DNA of 64,000 bases from Pseudomonas sp. Q11 (GTDB taxonomy: Bacteria > Pseudomonadota > Gammaproteobacteria > Pseudomonadales > Pseudomonadaceae), in the NCBI RefSeq assembly GCF_024494355.1, contig NZ_JAKNQY010000001.1:347127-411126 (forward strand). Reading direction: 5' to 3'. A program made the position numbers and the translations under genes. Below the pieces are notes generated by a model. It was not told where the DNA came from. It did no database searches and worked only from the letters and a program-made list of their open reading frames with translations. Shown here in pieces: positions 54,920 through 62,568 of this stretch. How positions within the stretch are numbered: position 1 is the stretch's first letter; the number at the start of each line of letters is the position of its first letter.

Positions 54920-55146
54920 CGCGAGCAGGCTCGCTCCCACAGTTGATCTTCAGCAGACACCCTATCCGCGTGCATCCGAAGTCCTTCTGTGGGAGCGGGC
55001 TTGCTCGCGAAGAGGCCAGCACATTCAGCATCTTCATTGACGGTGACGCCGCCTTCGCGAGCAAGCCCGCTCCCACAGGAGTTTGAGGGGCACATGAGTT
55101 TTGTGCCTGTCGAAGATCAACTGTGGGAGCGAGCCTGCTCGCGAAG
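54920..55146. repeat. Cluster of four alternating REP sequences
   Basis: Units at 54920-54942, 54987-55015, 55054-55079 and 55121-55146 share GCGAGCA(A/G)GC(T/C)CGCTCCCACAG or its inverse and alternate in orientation with about 40-base spacers, the REPIN pattern of pseudomonads. They fill the gap between the convergent RND pump and FAH-hydrolase genes. Confidence 0.9.
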
Positions 55147-55167
55147 ACGGCAGCGAGCCCAGCCATC

Positions 55168-56016
55168 TCAGTCCGCCTGCACCGTGACCTGACGCTGTTC
55201 GCCCAAGCCCTCGATCCCCAGGCGCATGGTCTGGCCCGGACGCAGGAACACCGGGTGGGGCTTGATGCCCAGGCCGACACCAGGCGGCGTGCCGGTGGAG
55301 ATCACATCCCCCGGTTGCAGGCTCATGCACCGACTCAAGTAGGCAATCAATTGCGGCACGCTGAAGATCAGCGTTCGGGTATTGCCGTTCTGATAGCGGT
55401 GCCCGTCGACCTCCAGCCACAGGTCCAGTGCATGCGGGTCGGCGATTTCGTCCCGGGTCACCAGCCAGGGCCCAAGAGGGCCAAAGGTGTCGAAACCTTT
55501 GCCCTTGTCCCAGGTGCCCCCGCGCTCCAGTTGCCATTCGCGCTCGGAGACATCATTGATGACGCAGTAGCCGGCGACATGCTCCATGGCGTTGGCTTCG
55601 TCGATGTAGCGCCCGCCCTTACCGATGACCACGCCCAACTCGACTTCCCAGTCGGTCTTGAGTGAGCCACGGGGGATCTGGATGTCGTCGTTCGGTCCGC
55701 AGATGGCGCTGGTCCACTTGTTGAAGATAATCGGCTCTTTCGGCACGTCCATGTTCGACTCGGCCGCATGGTCGGCATAGTTCAGGCCAATGCAGATGAA
55801 TTTGCCGACCTGCCCGACACAGGCACCGATCCGAGGCTGGCCGGCAACAAGGGGCAGGTTGTACGGATCGAGAGCAGCGAGCGCTGCCAGGCTGTCCGGG
55901 CCCAGGGCCTGTCCGGCGATATCCGGCACATGGCCCGACAGGTCGCGGATCTGCTGATCGGCATCCAGCAGGCCGGGTTTTTCCGAACCTTTTTCGCCGT
56001 AGCGCAACAGTTTCAT
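55168..56016 (-). CDS. FAH-family hydrolase (2,4-dioxo-3-deoxy-sugar acid hydrolase-like)
   Basis: 282 residues of the fumarylacetoacetase fold: KFICIGLNYADHAAESNMDVPKEP, the metal-binding TDWEVELGVVIGK (Glu-x-Glu), DVSEREWQ and GDVISTGTPPGVGLG. Enzymes of this size and pattern hydrolyse 2,4-dioxo-3-deoxy-L-rhamnonate or -fuconate to pyruvate plus lactate, and acylpyruvates. Its operon with an SDR and an MFS carrier (both upstream on the same strand) fits the oxidised sugar-acid route. ATG 56016 follows AGGAG. Confidence 0.87.
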   Translation of the reverse strand: MKLLRYGEKGSEKPGLLDADQQIRDLSGHVPDIAGQALGPDSLAALAALDPYNLPLVAGQPRIGACVGQVGKFICIGLNYADHAAESNMDVPKEPIIFNKWTSAICGPNDDIQIPRGSLKTDWEVELGVVIGKGGRYIDEANAMEHVAGYCVINDVSEREWQLERGGTWDKGKGFDTFGPLGPWLVTRDEIADPHALDLWLEVDGHRYQNGNTRTLIFSVPQLIAYLSRCMSLQPGDVISTGTPPGVGLGIKPHPVFLRPGQTMRLGIEGLGEQRQVTVQAD

Positions 56017-56053
56017 GGCGTTCTCCTGTTCAGATTCAAAGTAAAAACCGGGT

Positions 56054-56794
56054 TCAGATACTCATGCCGCCATCGATCACATGCACACCACCGGTGGTGT
56101 AGCTCGACGCATCGCTGCCCAGGTACACGGCCAACTGCGCGATTTCTTCGGTACTGCCGATACGACCCATGGGCTGGCGCTCAAGGAACTGCCGGTAAAC
56201 CTGTGTCTCATCCACCCCTTGTTGCGCAGCCTGGGCGGCGATGCGCTGACGGAGTGACGGAGAGTCCACGGTTCCAGGGCATATGGCGTTACAACGGATG
56301 CCCTGAGTGACGAAGTCGATAGCCACAGCCTTCGTCAAGCCCACTACCGCCGCCTTGCTGGCCGCATAGGCGAAACGGTTGGGCACGCCTTTGATGCTGG
56401 AGGCCACCGACGACATGTTGATGATCGAACCGCCGCCCCGCGCCTGCATGCCTGGCAGAAATGCGCGGATCATCCGGTACATGGCCGTGACGTTGAGGTC
56501 CAGCGAACGCGCCCAGGCGGCTTCGTCGCACTCCAGGATGTTGCCGCTGTGAACGTAACCGGCGCAATTGAAGAGCACGTCCAGCCCACCGATACGCTCG
56601 CAAGCGGCGCTGATGGCAACGGTCGACGTGACGTCCAGGGTGATGGCAGTGACCCCTTCAATGCCTGTGAGGGCATGGATATCGATGTCAGTGGCGAACA
56701 CCTCGGCGCCGGCCCGGGCGAAAGCAATGGCGCTGGCCAAGCCAATGCCCTGCCCCGCTGCCGTCACCAGCACCCGCTTATTCTGCAGATTCAT
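56054..56794 (-). CDS. SDR dehydrogenase (2-keto-3-deoxy-sugar acid dehydrogenase-like)
   Basis: 246 residues with TAAGQGIG cofactor loop, DVT, NCAG, catalytic serine in INMSSVAS and YAASK (Tyr/Lys intact), and the PGTVDSPS loop. The short form with TDIDIHAL after strand 2 (Asp selecting NAD) resembles 2-keto-3-deoxy-L-fuconate/rhamnonate dehydrogenases. Start ATG 56794 overlaps the MFS stop by four bases (ATGA); the frame upstream to 56893 lies within the MFS gene. It precedes the FAH hydrolase that would use its product. Confidence 0.87.
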   Translation of the reverse strand: MNLQNKRVLVTAAGQGIGLASAIAFARAGAEVFATDIDIHALTGIEGVTAITLDVTSTVAISAACERIGGLDVLFNCAGYVHSGNILECDEAAWARSLDLNVTAMYRMIRAFLPGMQARGGGSIINMSSVASSIKGVPNRFAYAASKAAVVGLTKAVAIDFVTQGIRCNAICPGTVDSPSLRQRIAAQAAQQGVDETQVYRQFLERQPMGRIGSTEEIAQLAVYLGSDASSYTTGGVHVIDGGMSI

Positions 56795-58173
56795 GCAGTC
56801 TCCAGTTGCGCTGCCGTGTCGGCGTGCTTGGGAGTCCTGCCGAGCATCGAGGCAGGGATGGCCAGGATCAGTGCGCCGCTGACCAAAAGACACAGGGCGA
56901 GTACATAGGTGCCGTTGTTGATGTTGCCCGTGAGGGTTTCCGCCACGGCGGTGATCATCGAACCGGTGAAACCCGACAAGTTACCGATGGCGTTGATCAT
57001 GCCGATGCCGGCCGCGGCGGCGACGCCCGACAGCACGGTGCCCGGCAAGGTCCAGAAAATCGGCATCAGGCTGAGGATTCCCGAGGCGGAGACGCTGAGG
57101 AAAAGCACGGACAACACCAGGTTGTCGGCGAAGAAGGCACTGAGGATCAGGCCGACACCACCAATGAAGGCCGGAATCGCCGCGTGCAGGCGTCGCTCAC
57201 CGGTGCGGTTGGAGTGGCGTGCGTTGAGCAGCATCGCCACGATTGCCACCGAGTACGGGATGGCCGTCAGCAAACCGATGTGCAAACTGTTGGTGATACC
57301 GGTGCTCTTGATGATCGAGGGCATCCAGAACGCCAGGCCGTAGAAGCCGGTATTGAAGGTCAGCAGAATCAGCACCAGCAACCACACCCGCGGGTTGAAA
57401 AATACTTCGCTCAGCCGTGTGGCCTTACCCTGGTTGTCGGTTTGCAGATTGGCCTTGAGCATGGCTTTTTCCGCGACGCTCAGCCATTTGGCTTTATCGA
57501 TGTTGTCGGCCAGGCAGACGATCACCACAAACGCCATGATGATCGAAGGGATGCCTTCAATGAGCAGCATCCATTGCCAGCCGGACAGGCCTTGTACCCC
57601 GTGCATGCTGTTCATCAGCCAGCCGGAGAGAATGCCGCCCAAGGTCAGGCTGACCGGCAACGCCAGCAGGAACCCGGACATCACCCGGCTCTGCCGGTGG
57701 GTCGGAAACCAGTAATTGAGGTAGAGGATCACGCCAGGGAAAAAGCCCGCTTCGCAGATCCCCAACAGGAAACGCAGCACATAGAACATCGTGCTCGATT
57801 CGATGTGGAAGAAAGTCGCCAACGGCACGGTGTAGGCCACGGCCATGGAGACCACCGCCCAGGTCAGCATGATCCGGGCAATCCAGAACCGTGCGCCAAA
57901 GCGATGCAGCAACAGGTTGCTGGGGACCTCGAAGAGGAAGTAGCCCCAGAAGAACATACTGGCGCCCAAGGCATACACAGTGTTGCTGAATTGCAGCTCG
58001 TTGAGCATATCGAGCTTGGCAAAACCGATGTTCACCCGATCAAGGTAGGCTGCCATGTAACACAACAGCAGGACAGGCAGGATGCGCCAGATAACCTTGC
58101 GGTAGGTCCGGTCCTCAAAATCGAGTCCGCTGGCTTGCGACTGCGCGGGTAAATGCTCGGATACGGTTTGCAT
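56791..58173 (-). CDS. MFS transporter, anion:cation symporter (sugar acid) family
   Basis: 460 residues, 12 helices. Helix 1 loop YLDRVNIGFAKL, FWGYFLFEVPSNLLLHRFGARFWI and GICEAGFFPGVILYLNYWFP are the ACS-family (GudP/ExuT/phthalate) hallmarks. ATG 58173 has AGGGGTGA at a suitable distance; ATG 58191 lacks one. AATAAAAACAAT upstream (reverse strand 58204-58217) is a possible Crc/Hfq site. Coupled to the SDR; probably imports the sugar acid degraded by this cluster. Confidence 0.9.
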   Translation of the reverse strand: MQTVSEHLPAQSQASGLDFEDRTYRKVIWRILPVLLLCYMAAYLDRVNIGFAKLDMLNELQFSNTVYALGASMFFWGYFLFEVPSNLLLHRFGARFWIARIMLTWAVVSMAVAYTVPLATFFHIESSTMFYVLRFLLGICEAGFFPGVILYLNYWFPTHRQSRVMSGFLLALPVSLTLGGILSGWLMNSMHGVQGLSGWQWMLLIEGIPSIIMAFVVIVCLADNIDKAKWLSVAEKAMLKANLQTDNQGKATRLSEVFFNPRVWLLVLILLTFNTGFYGLAFWMPSIIKSTGITNSLHIGLLTAIPYSVAIVAMLLNARHSNRTGERRLHAAIPAFIGGVGLILSAFFADNLVLSVLFLSVSASGILSLMPIFWTLPGTVLSGVAAAAGIGMINAIGNLSGFTGSMITAVAETLTGNINNGTYVLALCLLVSGALILAIPASMLGRTPKHADTAAQLETA

Positions 58174-58336
58174 GAGGTCACCCCTGGGCATGTGGGCATG
58201 CCTGATTGTTTTTATTGAGTCAGTCACTCTACTGGCGGGATCTGATTCTTTCCCAATGGCATTTTTGGATTAAGCGATAACGGTCAGTTATCGGAGTGAC
58301 ACCGACAAGTGCTCAACTTGTGCCGAGGGGATTTAT

Positions 58337-58425
58337 CTGTGGGAGCAAGGCTTGCCCGCGATGCAGGCGCCTCGTATTTGCGCTGACCGCGTCGTCTTCA
58401 TCGCGGGCAAGCCTTGCTCCTACAG
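58337..58425. repeat. REP pair with 27-bp inverted arms
   Basis: Arms 58337-58363 and 58399-58425 are inverse copies with one mismatch (core GCAAGGCTTGCCCGCGATG). It lies between the MFS promoter region and the end of the LysR gene, both on the minus strand, and probably ends the LysR transcript. Confidence 0.88.
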
Positions 58426-58427
58426 AT

Positions 58428-59390
58428 TCACCTACTTTCTTGAGTGGACGATGGTGCGGCCAGGCGCGCGTTTTCCTTGAGGATTTCGGCGAACTCCAGC
58501 GCCGCCCCCACCAGTTGCTCGCCCTTGCGCGTGAGGATGCCGTAATCCTGCGGCACCAGGTGCAAGGGCGTATCGAGGGTTATCAACTGGCCGCTTTCAA
58601 GCAGCGGGTTGACCATGGCATTGGGCAGCATGCCGATCATGGGTCCGCGCTGTAGAACCTGGAGGAAAGTCTGCATGGAGATGGTGTCGATGGTGTTACG
58701 CGGCATGCCTACCCCGGCCTCGGCAAAGGCCAGTTCCATGCGTGCGCGAATCGGTGTGCCTATCGGGTAGAGAATCCAGGGCAAGTCCACCAGTTGCTGC
58801 AAGGACGTGGGCCCCGCGTTTGCCAGCGGATGCCGGTTGTTAACCACGATGCAGAACGGCTCCGGCGCCAGCGCCTGGAAGTCATAGCGCTGCTGCTGGC
58901 TTTGATCGGTAAAGCGGGCCACTGCCAGATCGAGGGTTTTTTCTTCGAGCATCTCCATCAAATGGTTACTGGTCTGTTCAACGACCTCGATCGATAGCAG
59001 CGGCCATCGTTGCTTGATCTGCAGGATCGCCTCGGGCAAGGCCACCGCCGTGGCGGCAAAAATCCCGCCGACCTTGAGATAACCGTGACCGCCCTCGCGC
59101 AGGCTGCTGATTTGCTCAACGAACGAACGTGCATCATTCAAGGCGATTTGCGCATAACGCAACACATGCTCCCCCAGCGCCGTAGGTGGCATGCTGCGGG
59201 GCAGCCGTTCGAACAATGCAAAGCCAAGCAGGCTTTCTATTTCCTTGAGCATCTTGCTGATGGCCGGCTGACTGAGGTTCATCTGCTGCGCCGCCAAATG
59301 CATATTGCGTGTGCGCCCCAAGGTATCGATCAACATCAGGTGGCGAAATTTGAGCCAGCCGCAGAAGCTGGAAAAGGACAGATCTGACAT
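58428..59390 (-). CDS. LysR-family regulator (sugar-acid cluster)
   Basis: 320 residues: FCGWLKFRHLMLIDTLGRTRNMHLAAQQMNLSQPAISKMLKEIE is the winged helix region, followed by a substrate-binding domain with YLKVGGIFAATAVALPEAI. This N-terminus (FRHL, AQQMNLSQPAISK) is typical of GbpR/galactose-binding-regulator-type LysR proteins that control sugar and sugar-acid genes. ATG 59390 follows GAGGA by eight bases. Divergent from xylX with 114 bases between. Confidence 0.88.
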   Translation of the reverse strand: MSDLSFSSFCGWLKFRHLMLIDTLGRTRNMHLAAQQMNLSQPAISKMLKEIESLLGFALFERLPRSMPPTALGEHVLRYAQIALNDARSFVEQISSLREGGHGYLKVGGIFAATAVALPEAILQIKQRWPLLSIEVVEQTSNHLMEMLEEKTLDLAVARFTDQSQQQRYDFQALAPEPFCIVVNNRHPLANAGPTSLQQLVDLPWILYPIGTPIRARMELAFAEAGVGMPRNTIDTISMQTFLQVLQRGPMIGMLPNAMVNPLLESGQLITLDTPLHLVPQDYGILTRKGEQLVGAALEFAEILKENARLAAPSSTQESR

Positions 59391-59504
59391 GGACGTTCCT
59401 CGGATCAGCAATAACCTGACGTTATCAAATACTGAATATATCTCATTGGAGTTTATCGACCACCCACCCTAGCGTGAAGGCTTTACGAATCAGGAAACCT
59501 TTCC

Positions 59505-60686
59505 ATGTCGCTACTGCTTACTCCCGAAAATACCCTGCCGGTCGATGGCGTGGCCGGAGCCCTGATTGGCCGTGCCTGGGTGCCGGGCCGGATTGCCGGG
59601 CCTTCGCCCATTGTGCTGCGCAGCGACGGGGTGTTTGATCTGTCGGAGCGTTTTGCGACCTTGAGTGACTTGCTGGAAACAGAATCACCACTGGCTGCAG
59701 TGCGGCAGACACCCGGCACCTTCATCGCTACTGTCCAGGCCCTGCTGGCCAACAGCGGCCTCGACGCCGACCCGTCCAAACCGTCGCTGTTGCCCCCCCT
59801 GGATTTGCAAGTCATCAAGGCCGCCGGCGTGACCTTCGCCGCCAGCATGATCGAGCGGGTAATCGAGGAGCAGGCTGGCGGCGACTCAACGAAAGCCCGA
59901 GCCGTACGCGCCACCGTGCAAAGCGTAATCGGCGACAACTTGCGTTCGATCGTGCCGGGCTCTGAGCAGGCCATGCGCCTGAAAGCCTTGCTCATCGAAC
60001 AAGGCATGTGGTCGCAGTATCTGGAAGTCGGCATCGGCCCGGATGCGGAAATTTTCACCAAGGCACCGGTTCTCGCCGCCGTCGGCAGCGGCAGCCGCAT
60101 CGGCATTCATCCCGGCTCCCAATGGAACAACCCGGAACCGGAAGTGGTGCTAGCGGTGAACAGCCGTGGCCAGATCCACGGCGCCACGTTGGGTAACGAT
60201 GTCAACCTGCGGGATTTCGAAGGCCGCAGCGCGCTGCTGCTGAGCAAGGCCAAGGACAACAATGCGTCCTGCGCCATCGGGCCGTTTATTCGCCTGTTCG
60301 ACGAGCACTTCAGCCTGGATGATGTGCGGGCCTGCGTGGTCGATCTGCAGGTACAAGGTGAAGACGGTTACCGGCTGCATGGGTCGAGCTCCATGAGCCA
60401 GATCAGCCGCGACCCGCAGGACCTGGTCAGGCAGACACTCAATGCCAATCACCAATACCCGGATGGTTTTCTGCTGTTTCTCGGTACCCTGTTCGCCCCC
60501 ACAGAAGACCGTGATCAGGCCGGCGGCGGGTTTACCCACAAACTGGGTGACCGGGTCAGTATCAGCAGCCCGTTGCTTGGCAGCCTGCATAACCAGGTGA
60601 CCCACAGCGCTGACGCCGCACCCTGGACCTTTGGCGTGAGCGCTCTGCTGCACAATCTCGCCTCCCGGGGGTTGCTCGCCCGCTGA
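59505..60686 (+). CDS. xylX: 2-Keto-3-deoxy-D-xylonate dehydratase-like FAH protein
   Basis: 393 residues matching Caulobacter XylX along its length from memory: DLQVIKAAGVTFAASMIERVIEE, LIEQGMWSQYLEVGIGPDAEIFTK, HPGSQWNNPEPEVVLAVNS, GNDVNLRDFEGRSALLLSKAKDNNASCAIGPF, SSMSQISRDP and GFTHKLGDRVSIS. It converts 2-keto-3-deoxypentonate to alpha-ketoglutarate semialdehyde in the Weimberg route. 48 bases upstream of the xylonate-dehydratase-like gene. It is a different FAH branch from the hydrolase at 55168. The true substrate stereochemistry could be xylonate or arabinonate. Confidence 0.87.
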   Translation: MSLLLTPENTLPVDGVAGALIGRAWVPGRIAGPSPIVLRSDGVFDLSERFATLSDLLETESPLAAVRQTPGTFIATVQALLANSGLDADPSKPSLLPPLDLQVIKAAGVTFAASMIERVIEEQAGGDSTKARAVRATVQSVIGDNLRSIVPGSEQAMRLKALLIEQGMWSQYLEVGIGPDAEIFTKAPVLAAVGSGSRIGIHPGSQWNNPEPEVVLAVNSRGQIHGATLGNDVNLRDFEGRSALLLSKAKDNNASCAIGPFIRLFDEHFSLDDVRACVVDLQVQGEDGYRLHGSSSMSQISRDPQDLVRQTLNANHQYPDGFLLFLGTLFAPTEDRDQAGGGFTHKLGDRVSISSPLLGSLHNQVTHSADAAPWTFGVSALLHNLASRGLLAR

Positions 60687-60733
60687 CGCAGAACCGTTTG
60701 CCGATTCGCCCAATTACAAGAGAGAAATGAATC

Positions 60734-62518
60734 ATGACTGACACGCCAAAACGCCGACTGCGCAGCGAGCAATGGTTCAATGATCCTGCCCACGCAGACA
60801 TGACCGCCCTGTATGTCGAACGCTACATGAACTACGGGATGACTCGCGAAGAGCTGCAATCGGGACGCCCGATCATCGGCATCGCCCAGACTGGCAGCGA
60901 CCTGACACCCTGCAACCGTCATCACCTGGAGCTGGCGCAACGGGTCAAGGCCGGTATTCGTGATGCTGGCGGCATTCCCATGGAATTCCCGGTGCACCCG
61001 ATCGCCGAGCAGTCGCGCCGCCCCACTGCGGCACTGGACCGGAACCTGGCCTACCTGGGGTTGGTGGAGATCCTTCACGGTTATCCATTGGACGGCGTGG
61101 TGCTCACCACCGGTTGCGACAAGACCACCCCGGCCTGCCTGATGGCCGCGGCCACAACCGACCTGCCGGCCATTGTGCTGTCCGGGGGCCCGATGCTCGA
61201 CGGTCACCACAAGGGCGAGCTGATCGGCTCCGGCACCGTGCTCTGGCATGCGCGCAACCTGATGGCTGCCGGCGAGATCGACTACGAAGGCTTCATGGAA
61301 ATGACCACTGCGGCATCGCCGTCGGTGGGCCACTGCAACACCATGGGCACCGCCCTGTCGATGAACGCCCTGGCCGAAGCCCTGGGCATGTCGTTGCCCG
61401 GTTGTGCGAGCATTCCAGCGCCCTATCGCGAGCGCGGGCAAATGGCCTATGCCACCGGCAAACGCATTTGCGAACTGGTACTACAAGACGTACGCCCGTC
61501 ACAGATCATGACCCGCCAGGCGTTCGAGAACGCTATTGCCGTCGCTTCGGCATTGGGTGCCTCGAGTAACTGCCCCCCGCATCTGATCGCCATCGCCCGG
61601 CACATGGGCGTCGAACTGAGCCTGGATGACTGGCAACGGATCGGCGAGGAGGTGCCATTGCTGGTCAATTGCATGCCGGCGGGCCAGTACCTGGGCGAAG
61701 GCTTCCACCGGGCCGGGGGCGTACCAGCGGTCATGCATGAGCTGCAAAAAGCCGGGCGCCTGCATGAAGACTGTGCCACGGTCAGCGGCAGAACCATCGG
61801 CGAAATCGTACGCAGCAGCCTGACCAGTAACGCCGATGTGATTTATCCCTTCGACACCCCGCTCAAGCACCGTGCCGGCTTCATCGTGCTCAGCGGCAAT
61901 TTCTTCGACAGCGCGATCATGAAAATGTCGGTTGTTGGTGAAGCGTTCCGCAAGACCTACCTGTCCGAACCCGGCGCCGAGAATAGCTTCGAAGCCCGCG
62001 CCATCGTGTTCGAAGGACCGGAGGACTACCACGCCCGGATCGACGACCCGGCGCTGGACATCGACGAACGCTGCATCCTGGTCATCCGCGGTGTTGGCAC
62101 CGTGGGTTACCCCGGCAGTGCCGAAGTGGTGAACATGGCCCCGCCGGCCGCGCTGATCAAACAGGGCATCGACTCCCTGCCCTGCCTCGGTGACGGGCGC
62201 CAGAGCGGCACATCGGCGAGCCCGTCAATCCTCAACATGTCCCCTGAGGCGGCGGTGGGAGGCGGCTTGGCATTATTGAAAACCAACGACCGCCTGAAAG
62301 TGGACCTGAACACACGCACCGTGAACCTGCTGATCGACGAGGCCGAGATGACCCGGCGCCGACTCGAATGGACGCCGAACATCCCGCCATCGCAAACGCC
62401 CTGGCAGGAGCTTTATCGGCAGTTGGTGGGCCAGCTATCCACGGGGGGCTGCCTTGAACCTGCCACGTTGCACCTCAGAGTGATTGCCCGCAGCGGTGAG
62501 CCGCGCCACTCTCACTGA
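60734..62518 (+). CDS. xylD: IlvD/Edd-family sugar acid dehydratase (D-xylonate dehydratase-like)
   Basis: 594 residues. The three cysteine-bearing segments for the 2Fe-2S cluster are present: LTPCNRHH, TTGCDKTTPAC and VGHCNTMGTA, as are GSGTVLWHARN, YRERGQMAYATGKRI and GDGRQSGTSASPSILN. The start (RRLRSEQWFNDPAHADMTALY) and the end (PRHSH) both match the xylonate dehydratase branch (XylD ends PRHNH by memory) rather than IlvD proper. It dehydrates D-xylonate or a related aldonate to the 2-keto-3-deoxy acid used by XylX. Purine-rich AAGAGAG precedes ATG 60734. Confidence 0.9.
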   Translation: MTDTPKRRLRSEQWFNDPAHADMTALYVERYMNYGMTREELQSGRPIIGIAQTGSDLTPCNRHHLELAQRVKAGIRDAGGIPMEFPVHPIAEQSRRPTAALDRNLAYLGLVEILHGYPLDGVVLTTGCDKTTPACLMAAATTDLPAIVLSGGPMLDGHHKGELIGSGTVLWHARNLMAAGEIDYEGFMEMTTAASPSVGHCNTMGTALSMNALAEALGMSLPGCASIPAPYRERGQMAYATGKRICELVLQDVRPSQIMTRQAFENAIAVASALGASSNCPPHLIAIARHMGVELSLDDWQRIGEEVPLLVNCMPAGQYLGEGFHRAGGVPAVMHELQKAGRLHEDCATVSGRTIGEIVRSSLTSNADVIYPFDTPLKHRAGFIVLSGNFFDSAIMKMSVVGEAFRKTYLSEPGAENSFEARAIVFEGPEDYHARIDDPALDIDERCILVIRGVGTVGYPGSAEVVNMAPPAALIKQGIDSLPCLGDGRQSGTSASPSILNMSPEAAVGGGLALLKTNDRLKVDLNTRTVNLLIDEAEMTRRRLEWTPNIPPSQTPWQELYRQLVGQLSTGGCLEPATLHLRVIARSGEPRHSH

Positions 62519-62568
62519 CGAAGGCGAGCCTGTTCGTTGACCCACTACCGCTCGGACTGCATGGTGGC

